Assembly (NCBI RefSeq): GCF_036373705.1
Contig: NW_027102744.1
Coordinates: 43,875-107,874 of the forward strand
Length of the DNA: 64,000 nt
Reading direction: 5' to 3'
Origin: Amia ocellicauda
Lineage: Eukaryota; Chordata; Actinopteri; Amiiformes; Amiidae
A program made the translations under genes and the position numbers. Below the pieces are notes generated by a model. That model did not search any database, was not told where the DNA came from, and worked only from the letters and a program-made list of their open reading frames with translations. This document shows positions 22,514 to 33,759 of the stretch, piece after piece. The first letter of the stretch is position 1, and each line of letters opens with the position of its first letter.

Positions 22514-22844
22514 TAATGTGAGACAATAAATACATGCATGTGCAAATAGTGCTACATGTTCAATGAATCGCCAACATTGGAATCGGCAGGGACATGTATC
22601 TATGTATTTAATATTCGTTTAGTTATTTATTCCTGTAGTGTAAAATAAAAACCGCAAGAGTAGAAAAAGCATTTTTGCACGACCACGGTGTATTTCTGGA
22701 CTCGATCATTGTAGCAGTGAATGACGTCATACAAACCCGCTGTGTCAATCACAGCCAATGGGCGGTGTCCAGTGCGCTTATTGGCCGACATTATACTTCA
22801 GCGTTTAGTGTCACCGTCTCACAAACACTGAAACCCCAGAGGAG

Positions 22845-23140
22845 ATGAGATGTAGTAAACATGTAGTTGCTGCTACAGCGCGTCACAGCTCTCACATAAA
22901 CACGGCATTGCAGGAGATGAGTGACGGCAGAAACAGCGCACAGTTAATAGCGCCCTTCCGCGCTGATGTTCCGTTGCCGGAGTAGCTCAGCTGGAGAGCA
23001 GCAGGGTGATGATCCGGAGGATCCGGGTTCGAGGTCTGGCCCGGCAATGTGTGACTTGACATCCAGCCAATGTTTTTTTATTTGCAGGACGATGTCAAGC
23101 AGCGACCATGATTGCACTGCGCTGTATAAGTCATGCTCGC
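22845..23140 (+). repeat. tRNA-headed repeat unit, plus-strand copy, with 71 bp inverted arm
   Basis: The first 70 bp pair with 22,443-22,513. From 22,911 the order GCAGGAGATGAGTGACGGC, AACAGCGCACA, TTAATAGCGC, tRNA-like segment, GACCATGATT hairpin repeats that of 20,334-20,100 in the opposite orientation. The two copies have diverged, most in the tRNA part. Confidence 0.6.
22976..23045 (+). tRNA. Degenerate tRNA-like sequence
   Basis: It begins GCCGGAGTAGCTCAGCTGG (a good A box), has a B box GGGTTCGAGGTC and closes GCCCGGCA, so the acceptor can still pair. The anticodon arm does not form a proper 5 bp stem, so no anticodon can be called with confidence. It matches the tRNA-like head at 20,200-20,271 in position and context. 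Confidence 0.45.
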
Positions 23141-23149
23141 ACTGTCCCG

Positions 23150-23890
23150 GGCCTTTGCTTTTGTATGCAGGATAATCCATGCCAGAATTAAAAATGAATA
23201 CACAGAGAAAATCATCAATGAATCAATACATGTTGAAATAAATAAATGAATACATCAATAAATAAATAGACATTTAGACAATAGACATAGGTCAATATGC
23301 AGCGGCTCGTTTGGAAAACCGAGCTCAACATCCTTCCCCAACAAATAGGCCACGACTTGCCGCAGCCCTGTAGACGGGGCGTCCATTTTCCACATGAATT
23401 TACTAGCTAAGAGTTGTATTGTTGTGCAGAAGCTATTTTTGACTTTGTTCTGAATCGCACTGTCTGTTACACGTGGCTCGAAGCCCAATGTTTGCGCTAC
23501 AATGTTAACGTTCATATTTCACACTTTCTATTTTTGTCTTTTTTTTAGCCCAAGTGTCCAGGCTTTTCGCGCATGTAGACGATGTGCAAAAAGAAGCGCA
23601 CTTTCCCGCTCCAGCGCCACGCTGTTATGTCATGCTGTAAATATAGTAGTACTGTGATGAGCCAGTCGGCTCTGTCACTGATTGAATTGGCTCTTATTAA
23701 CCCTAATTGGACTGAGCATTGCGACCAATCACGGGATGTCATACCGGGAGCAGATGGGGATATAAGCAGTGCTCAGAAGACACAAGAGAGACTCTTTCTA
23801 TGGCTAGCATTGCTTGTGTTGGTTTGTGTGCAGATAATAGGGGGCTGCTTGTTTTTACATGTGCAGTGTGCAGTGTGCAGTGTGCGCCAA
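23150..23890. other. Unassigned DNA with a promoter-like stretch
   Basis: No recognisable gene. Near 23,690-23,770 there are GACCAATCA (CCAAT box) and GATATAAGCAG (TATA-like) about 40 bp apart, resembling a promoter or LTR U3. Only short open frames follow, and they run into the right arm of the inverted repeat. Confidence 0.35.
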
Positions 23891-23892
23891 AT

Positions 23893-24436
23893 GCTGGGGA
23901 GCTGTTCAGTTGACGGGAGCTCTCTGACTCTATTTTAAATCTATATGTATTTGTTTGTGGGATTATGTGTATTTGATTACATGTTTTCATTGTTTAAACT
24001 TGATTTTATACAAGTCCTTGCCCATAGTAATAGTTTCTTTGCTTTAATTTATGAATTTATGGTTAGACTTAAACATACTGCTATTAATCAGTCTGTGTAA
24101 CAGGGCCAAGTGAGTGAGTGATTGATTGATTGGATTGTGCTGATCCTATTAGCTATATTCCAATCAATTGATCTAAAACAACAATTAACCCGTTTTTTAT
24201 TTTTTTTTGGCTTGTTGTGAATTTTGGCTTTACATTGAAGAGTTTGTATTGTGTTCCTTTTTTAGTTGAAATTGCTGTTGGAAGATCGTATTTTTTTTTC
24301 GCCACACTGCTCGGCCGCACCACTCGCACTGACTGAATCTTGTGTTGAGGTGTGTGTGCTGCACCAAACGGGAGCACCGGGACAATGTCATCATACGCAG
24401 CACATCAACACAACATTCATACTTTTTTTCTGTCTT
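23893..24436. repeat. Right arm of the ~540 bp inverted repeat
   Basis: It is the reverse complement of 16,679-17,220. The outer edge is at CTGTCT next to TTGTATTC. No matching direct repeat flanks the two outer edges, so I cannot show that the arms are ends of one transposed element and not two inverted insertions of the same repeat. Confidence 0.85.
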
Positions 24437-24439
24437 GTA

Positions 24440-26850
24440 TTCATTTATAAGAAATAAAAACATAAGAACAGACATCCTTTCTCAGACGGGACCCGGCACA
24501 TTCGCGAACGACATCACTATTCTGTCCCTGTGCGCCGTGTTGATCTGGGTCCTGCTCCCAGGTCTGCCACCTCCCCTCCTGTCTGCTGTAGTCCACTTTC
24601 CAATGTGGGAGGTCTCTGCGGCTCGTATCAGACGCTCCCTCCTCTCCTCTCCCAGGGCAGGGTGATTAAGTGGGGACGCGTGTGAAGAGTGCAGGTGGAC
24701 CCAGGTGAGTTGTGCGGTGGTGATTGGCTCAAAGAAACACAAATAATAAGGCACGCGTGCAAACAATCAAAATAATACTAAGTGAATAACAAATTAAACA
24801 ATAAAGTGAAAGATAATCAACACACAAAATAATGGCAATATAGAACCAAACAAAATACACAAGCCATATTGCATAAAGTGAAGTGAAATATAAATATAAT
24901 AAGTAATGGTGATTAAGGAGCTAATTAACACCGTCCGTGACATTTATATTGGTTGGGTGTGTGGATACCAGTAATAATTTTTGTTTTATTGAAATACAAA
25001 ATAATTCTATTTTTCCGAAGTGCTGAACTTTAATACAGTCTAGAAAGATTAATATTTTTTGTCTTGGGCTATATTATTATTACCATAGTTTTTCTATTGT
25101 ATAAGTATCTTGGAGTAGGGGCATCTCACCTGTCCTGTCCTGTAAGATTTGGGAGGGTAGGAATAGTGTAGTTATTTTCTCTGTTTACTTGTTGTGTGCC
25201 CCATTACTGTTAGTTCAGGTAGCCACTGTGAATTTAAATCCTGAACCCTACTTTGCCAAATAAGGTCACAGCTTTACTTTGGTATGTAAAAAAAAAAAGA
25301 AATAAGAAAAAAAAGAAAACGCAGGATAGGCACATACCTCAAATTTGGCACATACCCCCTGTGGCCCCCCTAACTGGCACCGTGGACAAAACACTGTCAG
25401 CACCCCCCCCACCACTAACATCATGGACAATACACCCCCCCGATGATGGCCCCGCTACGATTACAACTGGCCCCAGCCATGCCCCCCGAGATGAAAGGGG
25501 CTAGAACCACCGCTGAATGGCTTGTTAGTGAGTTTGACTTAGGATCATGTTTTTAGTGGTTTAATATCTGCAATATGAATAGCCTACAATCATTACACAT
25601 AAGTTTGATTTAAAATAACTAATTAAAGGTTAGATATACTGTATAACTTTGAATACTATTCTATACGGAGACATTATGTATTCTTACCATGGCAACTTCG
25701 ATATTCTTGTTTCTATTAACTTTTGCATGTAAAGATTACATATTGTGGTTATGGCATACTTCGTTGCATTTTTTGGCATGTTGTTGTCTTCTTTCATGTG
25801 TGACTTTTAACTTCATACCCTATAGGATCCAATAACTTTAAACAGTATAACAATAATAATATTATAAGAGAAGAACAGCTAATGTATTGTTTACATGCAA
25901 AACCTTGGAAAAACATACTATAGTAAGCAAATGTAAACTATGAGGAAATATAATATTTGCACCCACAGTATAATGGACTGGGGGATAATCAGTATTTAAA
26001 AACTTTAAACTTTCAATATTTCCTTAAGTGACATTACGTGTACATCTAGATTGGTGATTGTTTCGTTACTCTGTAGTATTTCCTTCTTTGTGTCATCCTG
26101 CCGAGCTCATGAATTCTTGCCAAGGATGTTTTTCCTTGACTCCTTTATTCTCCGCAGTGAGGCTGACTGGGACGAAGTATGGCTGTGGAGATGGGGGTGT
26201 GGGGCCTGCACGGTCATGGTCTCGCAATACCAGCCCCAGTCCAAGAGGATACTGTATATTTTCTGTGACATCTTCCGAGGAACAGTGCCTTCATTGAAAC
26301 TGTGGCGACATAGAAACTAAAGCAATCTTCTGTCCTGTCTCGAAGCAGTACAAGGAGAAGCTGACATGGGAGACGTCAAACAGCAGCTAGATTATTTATT
26401 ATTATTTGTAAACCTAATAAACTGCCTGGCTTGAAATGTCTCTATGGTGACATAGTGAAAAAAGGTGTTACGAGTTGGACGCCATGGCGTAACAAACTGA
26501 AAAAAACAGTTTTCGGCTAGAGAACATTTGACAGTACCTGATATTATGGCAACTGCCCTGTTTTGGAAATTACAACATTTAATATCTTTGGTTTATATTT
26601 ACAATAGGGCTATTTAGAAACATTAAGGCAGATTGCATGCTTCTCCTGAAACCTCCGAAGTTTGCTTACTAATTACAGACTATAAAACATTTTTCACGAC
26701 TTCAAAATCAATCAACAACTTTCGTTCAACAAACACAATACATTTTATTTAGCTTCATTGAGAGATTGACTAAAGTTAATCAAAGTAAAAACATTTCTGT
26801 GTGAATCTCAATTGTCAGATATAAGAGTAAAGTGGGTTACAGATAATCAT
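24440..26850. other. Unassigned DNA, no gene seen
   Basis: Composition alternates between a GC-rich part (24,480-24,700) and AT-rich parts. There is a purine-rich run at 25,287-25,318 and C-rich words near 25,400. The 89-codon frame at 26,051-26,320 has no recognisable domain. I found no tRNA or transposase here. Confidence 0.4.
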
Positions 26851-26858
26851 ATCATTAT

Positions 26859-27906
26859 GTTATCTTTCAAGTCGGAAGCACTGCCCAAGGGGGAGGGGTT
26901 TCTGCGCACTTCCGTAGGAACCCGATCGAAACATCACTCTATCAAAGCTGGCATTGGCACCTGCGCGCGTCACTCAGAACAGGTCCCTTCCCACTTCCTG
27001 TTCTATAAAATGTGACGTCAGCGGAGGTTCATCCTCTTTTGCCTCTTCGCTGGACTCAGGAATGTAAGCTCTCTGTGTTTGTAATAAACATTCAAACTGC
27101 GTATTTCATCTGGCTAGCTGGCTCACTTCATAGTGTTGTTCACCACCGTTTTTCACTACACATAGTCTCTGTCTGGTGTGTGTTTAGTTATTATTGATAG
27201 CTAATCCCAATTCTGCCCCTTTCGGTTTCAGTTTCGTTCACAAGAAGACCCTTTAAAAAATAATAGTCGTATTTATATAGTTCTATATATATTCCGACTG
27301 CTTGCTGTGTTGGTTGTTTGTCCACAGGGCTTTTTCCTCCACAGCAGGAGTGCTAGCAGCGGCAGTAAAATCCATGAAGGTCTTCCTGTCATGCGATATG
27401 TTTATATTGTATATTGTTCAGCTCGGCTACTCTGCTGATTAGCCAGCTATGTATTATATTGTATTTTTCTCATTGGGTCTGTGACCCGCTCCTATTGGAT
27501 CAGGGGTCCACTGCCATGATATTGCACGGAGGCCGCACAAGTGCTTGATTGCCTACACCAGACATTGTGCAAGTAGATTACGGCCTCGCTCCTAGCTGCA
27601 CTAGTAGAGCAGCCGGCCTTGTTCTTGTAAGTGGAGGGCATAAGAGTTAACCTCTGTAGCCCCGCTTTGTATATGCTGATAGCAGACAGCTCCCGGTAGA
27701 GCGTGACTATGGTCCTCGCTCCTGGACGGCTCAGGTGCGGCCCTACGGGATCCCTGAGGTAACTGTCTGGAGTTGTGTTGCCTAGGCACACTTGCGGTGC
27801 ACCTCGTGGCAGGCTCCCTTATCAGCTCGCTGCCTCTGCCCCTGCGACAGCTTTGTTATACAGCAACCCCTCCCCCTTGGGCAGTGCTTCCGACTTGAAA
27901 GATAAC
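26859..27906. mobile_element. 1.05 kb element with perfect 42 bp terminal inverted repeats
   Basis: Positions 26,859-26,900 and 27,865-27,906 are exact reverse complements, beginning GTTATCTTTCAAGTCGGAAG. No flanking duplication is obvious. Inside the left part lie TATAAA (about 27,005), a CRE-like TGACGTCA and AATAAA (about 27,083), so it has promoter and polyadenylation signals in a retro-LTR-like order. The right half is GC-rich without a long ORF. The class is undetermined. Confidence 0.6.
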
Positions 27907-28099
27907 GATAGGTTGCGTATGCAATACAGTACACACAAACCATTATTTGAATAGGCACACAAAGCGCCAACTAAGCATGAATGATAGTATAAATGAAAAA
28001 CACTTGTGGCTTTTGCTTTTTCATGTACAGGGCATAGCAGTTTGCAATAAAGTTTATTCATACATGTAGTAAACACACATACACACAGGCATCCAAATG

Positions 28100-29540
28100 T
28101 GTAAAGTATGCTTCCAACAAGGCCGACTTCATCTCCGCCTTCGCCTCCCACCACTCTCTGGATTTCCTTGCTCTCACTGAGACATGGATTTCCCCGGAGA
28201 ACTCATCCACCCCTGCTGCCTTATCCTCTGTGTTTGTCCTGTCCCACTCCCCCTGTCTTACTGGGTGGGGGGGGAATAGGGCTCCTGATCTCCCCTTCTC
28301 TGCTCTTCTCTGTGCCACCCCCTTCTCTCTCCTCTATCGCCTCCAACAGCTTTGAATTCCCTCTCACCTCTTTCTTCTAGTTCTCTACTGTCCTCCTGGT
28401 CCACTCACCACCTTCCTGGATGAACTCGACTTTCTTCTCTCCTCCCTCCCCTCGCTGTCCTCACCTACCATCCTCTCCAAACCCTCCCACTCTGCCGGAT
28501 TTCTTCCTCTCTTTTACTCCTTTAACTTCTCTCTTCGTCTCCACCCACTCACAGTGCAGGTTGCCAGTTAGACCTCATCTTGTCTAGAGGCTGTTCCCCT
28601 TCGCAACTCTTCGTGACACCCCTGGACATCTCAGACTCAGAATCACCACCGAGACGGCTCTCCTGGCAGTCACTGACTCCCCCCGGTGTGCTCGGGCGGC
28701 CTCCCTCTCCTCAGTCCTCATCCTCCTTGATCTCTCTGCAGCATTTGACACTGTCGATCACTCCATCCTCCTCTCCTACCTTGCTGACCTCGGTATCTCT
28801 GGAACTGCTCTCACCTGGATCTCCTCCTACCTCAACGACTGGACCTACCAAGTGACATGGCAAGGTTCCTCATCCACCCCCCAACCTCTCCTCATAGACG
28901 TACCCCAAGGCTCCATCCTGGGCCCGCTCCTGTTCTCTCTCTACACTCGCTCCCTGGGCCCCCTCATCGCATCCCATGGTTTCTCCTACCACTTCTATGC
29001 AGATGATGCCCAGATCTTCCTGTCTTTTCCCTCTTCTTACCCTCTCATCCCTTCTCGCATCTCTTCCTGTTTGTCTGCTATCTCCGCCTGGATGCAGTCA
29101 CACCACCTCAAGCTCAACCTCTCTAAATCGGATCTCCTCTTTTTCCCCCACTCTTCCTCACCTTCTGCTGATCTCCCCATCTCAATCCCCTTGGAATCCA
29201 CCACACTTTCTCCTGCTTCTTCCGCTAAAAATCTAGGAGTCATCCTTGATCCTGCGCTCTCCTACACCCAGCACATCACCACACTGACAGGCACCTGCAG
29301 ATTCTTCCTGAGCAACATACGCCGAATCCGTCCCTTCCGCACCAACTTCTTGACTCAGCTGCTCGTCCAGTCACTGGTCCTCTCCCGCCTGGACTACTGC
29401 AACTCCCTCCTGGCCGGCCTGCCTGCAACTACTACCCGCTGCTCCAGCTCATCCAGAACTCTGCGGCTCACCTGGTAATCTCTTTCCCTCGCACACACTA
29501 CTCCACTGCTCCGCTCCCGCCACTGGCTCCCGATACCGAC
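28100..29540 (+). pseudogene. L2-type LINE fragment with reverse transcriptase remnants
   Basis: A 208-codon frame (28,852-29,478) contains VPQGSILGPLLFSLY and FYADDAQIFLSF, which are reverse transcriptase motifs 4 and 5. These are followed by LKLNLSKSDLLFF and LDYCNSLLAGLP of the L2 clade C-terminus. Upstream, motif 3 (LDLSAAFDTVDHS) is readable near 28,725-28,760 in another frame, and endonuclease-region pieces occur from 28,108. Frameshifts and stops make it inactive. Confidence 0.82.
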
Positions 29541-29561
29541 ACAATATTATTATTATTTTTT

Positions 29562-29910
29562 TTATTTCTTGGCAGACGCCCTTATCCAGGGCGACTTACA
29601 AAATAAGTGCAATACAAAGTGCAAGAATACAGTTAAATACAAGGCATCAAACATTACAGATTCAAATTTACATTAAACAAAGCAATTCAAGATATAATAC
29701 ATTTTACAACTTCCAATTTATACAGTTAAGTGCAGTAAGTGCGGACATACATCCTGGAAAGTAAAGCTAAGTGCTGTCAAGATGTAAGGTACAGTCAAGG
29801 GTTACGGGAAAGGGAGCAAGGAGGAAAATCAATCAATAATCCAAGAAGCATGACAAAATGCTATGAAGTGCTATCTAACGGGGATTAAAGGGACTAATAT
29901 TACAAGTACT
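29562..29910 (-). mobile_element. L2-type 3' end, minus orientation
   Basis: It reads backwards from TTGGCAGACGCCCTTATCC, the reverse complement of the conserved L2/SINE 3' tail, through the typical TACAG/AATTCAAG region to GGGACTAATATTACAAG. It forms one arm of a long hairpin with 29,955-30,322. Confidence 0.8.
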
Positions 29911-29954
29911 GTCTGAAAAGATGTCTTGAGTTAGCGCCGGAAGGATATATTAGT

Positions 29955-30322
29955 TGTAATATTAGTCCCTTTACTCTCCTGTAAGGTAGCACTTCACAAC
30001 ATTTTACCATGCTTCTTGCCTTGTATTACTAATACTTGTATTATTGATTTCCCCCTTGCTCCCTTTCCCGTAGCCCTTGACTGGGACCTAACATCTTGAC
30101 AGCACTTAGCTTTCACTTTCCAGGATGTATGACTTTACTTATTGTATTTACTTGTGTAAATTGGAAGTTGTAAAATGTATTATGTTTTGAATTGCCTTGT
30201 ATAATGTAAATTTTAATTTGTAATGGTTGATGCCTTGTACTGAATTGTATTCTTGCACTTTGTATTGCGCTTCTATTTTGTAAGTCGCCCTGGATAAGGG
30301 CGTCTGCCAAGAAAAAAAAATA
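29955..30322 (+). mobile_element. L2-type 3' end, plus orientation
   Basis: It runs from TTGTAATATTAGTCCC to GGATAAGGGCGTCTGCC and an A-rich tail. It is the head-to-head partner of 29,562-29,910, about 45 bp away, with roughly 80-85% arm similarity by eye. Confidence 0.8.
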
Positions 30323-30349
30323 ATACTAATAATGTGTATTCCGAACATA

Positions 30350-30688
30350 CAGTGAGGGGAAAAAAGTATTTGATCCCCTGCTGATTTTGTACGTTTGCCC
30401 ACTGACAAAAAAATGATCAGTCTATAATTTTAATGGTAGGTGTATTTTAACAGTGAGAGACAGAATAACAACAAAAAAATCCAGAAAAACGCATTTCAAA
30501 AAGTTATAAATTGATTTGCATGTTAATGAGGGAAATAAGTATTTGATCCCCTATCAATCAGCAAGATTTCTGGCTCCCAGGTGTCTTTAATACAGGTAAT
30601 GAGCTGAGGTTAGGAGCACTCTCTTAAAGGGAGCACTCTCTTAAACGTACAAAATCAGCAGGGAATCAAATACTTTTTTCCCTCACTG
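30350..30688. mobile_element. Tc1/mariner MITE with TA target site
   Basis: The 339 bp element has inverted ends CAGTGAGGG...CCCTCACTG and lies between TA dinucleotides at 30,348-30,349 and 30,689-30,690. The inner words AAGTATTTGATCCCCTGCTG and AAATCAGCAGGGAATCAAA are part of the long inverted repeat. It lacks a transposase. This type is common in fish genomes. Confidence 0.92.
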
Positions 30689-30819
30689 TAACCCATTATC
30701 AATACAAATAAGGGGAATGTTTTTTTTTCTTTCTCTCAATGTTCTAACACTCCTCAAACAACAAAAATGCAGTAGAAGAAAAGACATTTGTGCTAGGAAA
30801 AAGAACAGAAAAAATTAGT

Positions 30820-31670
30820 CTACATCTCACCTTCTTTGTGGGTCTGGCCATAAGACTTCATCCACATCACATGCGATGTTGTCTTGAGCCAGGCAGCATG
30901 GAAAGTATCACTTGGAGTGCCATATCCAGGCCTGGCATGACCCCTGATCGAGGTCTCCACAAGCCTCCTCCATTGCCTGTAGAAGGGGTATGCGTTGGTG
31001 GGGCTGGCGATCATACACCTTCCAACGTCATACAGAGAAGAATTCTTCAATAGGATTCAAGAACGCAGATTATGGGGGCGATTGAGTGTGATGAAAAGTG
31101 GGTGACCTGTGAACCAATTGCGGACCACAGCAGCCCGGTGGAAACTAACATTGTCCCAGATGATAACGTACCTGGGCTGTTCTGGCACCCAGTCATTAGG
31201 GATTAGTCTGTTTGTGGAGGGTGTCCAGAAATGTGATGATGTGTGCAGTGTTGTATGGGCCAAGGATTGCATGATGGTGAAGGACCGCACACATTGTTAC
31301 GTTGCCACCACATTGTCCTGGGATGTTGATGATTGCACGGTGTCCGATGATATTTCTGCCGTGGCCGCTTGTTTTTGCAAGGTTGAAACCTGCCTCGTCC
31401 ACATATATTAGCTCACGATGCACTGAATCTGCTTCTAGCTCCATGACAAAACAATGTAGCACAGTATGAAAAGACAGGGATCAGTCAATATGATGTAGCA
31501 CCATGCACTTCCAGATCCAGTACCAATGATAGGATAGTATATCTTACGTGCAGATATTCATATCTCAGTTGTTTTACACGGTCTGAGTTTTGTTCAAAAG
31601 GAACTCTGTATAGCTGCTTCATCCCAATTCTATTAAGTTTCAGTAGACGAGAGAGTGCAGAGAGACTCAC
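30820..31670 (-). pseudogene. IS630/Tc1-related DDE transposase remnant 1
   Basis: On the minus strand, a helix-turn-helix part (31,485-31,670; LYRVPFEQNSDRVKQLRYEY) is followed by a GTAAGA donor and then a catalytic part. The first Asp lies in LIYVDEAGFNLAKT (within 31,196-31,462) and the second in VIIWDNVSFHRAAVVRNWF. The third residue, Glu, is in FLNPIEEFF, readable in a shifted frame near 31,030-31,050. The C-terminal DVDEVLWPDPQRR is near 30,830. A frameshift and two or more stops break it. An intron between DNA-binding and catalytic parts is indicated by its conserved position in remnant 2. It belongs to the IS630-Tc1-mariner superfamily. Confidence 0.75.
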
Positions 31671-32162
31671 TCTGTTGATGTTGTGGAATGTGTGTTATCT
31701 GCCATTATGTGGTCCTGCAGTTCTCTGAGTGTGATGCAGTTATTTTATATTTACAATGTGCGTCTCCTGCTCTGGGGTGAACAGTCGACCAGATACTGGT
31801 TTTCTTGCAGTCCTCTAAAAACATTTGAATGGTTTTATAGTTTTTCCCAATTGCATACACACTATTATACCACAATACTCCTAAACTGTTAACACAATGC
31901 CCATAATAAAAAGTCACATCTGCTAAACACACAGAGGGGAAAATTCTGGCCTAAAAACTATATACACAGCCCTCAAAATCAAAGAATTGGGTCAGAATCA
32001 CACACACATACATCATATCTGTTTCTCACACTGAGCATTAAGAATACACTGTGTTTAGAAAAATAAAACTCTCTCCTCAAAATGGAAGATTCATGTAGGA
32101 AAACAAAAAGAATCCATCAACACAGACAGTAAAGAACTTTATATTATACAATGTTTGATCCT

Positions 32163-32472
32163 GGCCAGGCGTGGCACAGTGGTGTGTTGCCTTACAGCTC
32201 TAGGGGTCCCAGGTTCAAGACCCAGCTTGGGTTGCCTGTCTGTATGGAGTTTGCATGTTTTCCCCGGGTACATGTGGGTTTCCTCCCACCGTCCAACGAC
32301 ATGTGGGTTAGCTTAATTGGCCATACTAAATTGCCCTGTATGTGTGTGTTGCCCAGTGCTGGCCTGGCATCCTGCCCTGGGTGTGTTCCTGCCTTGCACC
32401 CTATGTGTGCTAGGATCAGCTCCAGCTTCCCTGCGACCCTAAGTGGTTTTGAAAATGGATGGATGCATGGAT
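32163..32472 (+). mobile_element. tRNA-derived SINE, copy 1
   Basis: It begins with a GTGGCACAGTGG A-box-like head and GGTTCAAGACCC B-box-like word. It then shows TGGAGTTTGCATG, TCCTCCCACCGTCC, ACATGTGGGTTAG and GAAAATGGATGGATG. These words are characteristic of a widespread fish SINE ending in a GGAT repeat. Confidence 0.75.
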
Positions 32473-32519
32473 GATCCTGCCTACCCAAAAATTATCAATG
32501 TATTTATATATAACAAGCA

Positions 32520-33219
32520 TAAAAATGCAATGACTGATAGCAGCCCACATGGTTATGTTTCCACCCCTTTGGCCAGGGACCTGCTCGCTGGCCAATGATG
32601 TTCCTTCCCCAGCACTGCCTCTTGAATCCTACCTCGTCCACATAGATGAACTCAATGTGGTCATCGCTGGCATCAAGCTTGAGTATTCTCTGACCATGTA
32701 GGAACAGTGATTAGAACATGGTGCATTACTGCACTTCCTGGACCTCTGTCTCTTCCAAGTGCACAATAGTACTGGAAACAGTTTCATACTCACTTGCATG
32801 TAAAAGTAGCACATCTCTTTCACACGATCAGAGTTCCTCTCAAATGGTACACGATATATTTGCTTCATGCTCATCCTGTGCCTTCTCAGCAAACGATCAA
32901 TAGTGGATATTGAAACATGGTCTATGTTCTGAAACATCCCATTGTCCTCTATTATACACGTTTGGATTTCTCTGAGTCTAATCGCATTTTTTGCCAACAC
33001 CATGTTGACTATTTCAGCCTCGTTTCTCCCACCAGCAGCTGGTCTTCTCAGCCCTGTATGCAAACAATACAATGTGATGTACAGACTTGCAGTACTCTTG
33101 TTGATATATGAAATCCAAATATTGTGCATGGTAAATTTATACCCACTCACCGGTTCGTAGTCCTGAATGTCCTGATGATTCCAGCCACAGTAAAGAGGCT
33201 CAAATTGGGCTGCACTCAC
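32520..33219 (-). pseudogene. IS630/Tc1-related DDE transposase remnant 2
   Basis: The minus-strand helix-turn-helix region includes STIDRLLRRHRMSMKQIYRV and PFERNSDRVKE. A GTGAGTATG donor follows at the same place as in remnant 1. The next exon, after ...TGGTCAG near 32,695, starts RILKLDASDDHIEFIYVDE with the first catalytic Asp. The similarity ends around 32,520, so the second Asp and the Glu are missing. It is a separate, 3'-truncated copy because both DNA-binding and first-Asp regions occur twice. Confidence 0.68.
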
Positions 33220-33457
33220 TGCCCAGCTTTTCGCATACTCATCCCATGGTTGATTACACTATCAACCAGTGTGGCTCTTATTTCATTCAATATATTCCGT
33301 CGCCTTCATCGTCCTCTGTGTCTTCCCCTCCCTCTTCCCCTTTCTGCTCTTTGTGGCTCCATTTTTCTTGTACAATCATGAGTCCTCGTGTGACCTTTTT
33401 ATATACTTGAGAGAACGAGGACAACTGAGTGAACAATTTGGTTAATTGGGTTTGCAC

Positions 33458-33758
33458 AGGGTGGTGCGGTGGTTAGTGCTGCTACCTCACAACTCCATGG
33501 GTCATGGGATCTAGTCTGTTTGGAGTTTACATGTTCTCCCCGTGTCCGTGTGGGTTTTCTCCAGGCTCTGCAGTTTCCTCCCACTGTCCAAAGACATGCA
33601 GTTTAGGTTATGTTAAATTGCTGTGTATATGTTGCCCAGCGATGGCCTGGCATCCTGTCCTGGTTGTATTCCTGCCTTGTGCCCTATCACTGCCGGGATC
33701 GGCTCTGGCTGCCCCGCGACCCTCACAGGAATTGTGTGTTTTGAAAATGGATGGATGG
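33458..33758 (+). mobile_element. tRNA-derived SINE, copy 2
   Basis: Same family as 32,163-32,472: GGTGGTGCGGTGGTTAGTG head, TGGAGTTTACATGTTCTCC, TCCTCCCACTGTCC, AAGACATGCAG and a GAAAATGGATGGATG tail. It lies in the same orientation about 1.3 kb downstream of copy 1. Confidence 0.8.
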
Positions 33759-33759
33759 G

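Noticed and set aside
22976-23045. Functional tRNA gene
   Set aside because: The A and B boxes are acceptable, but the anticodon arm cannot form a 5 bp stem.
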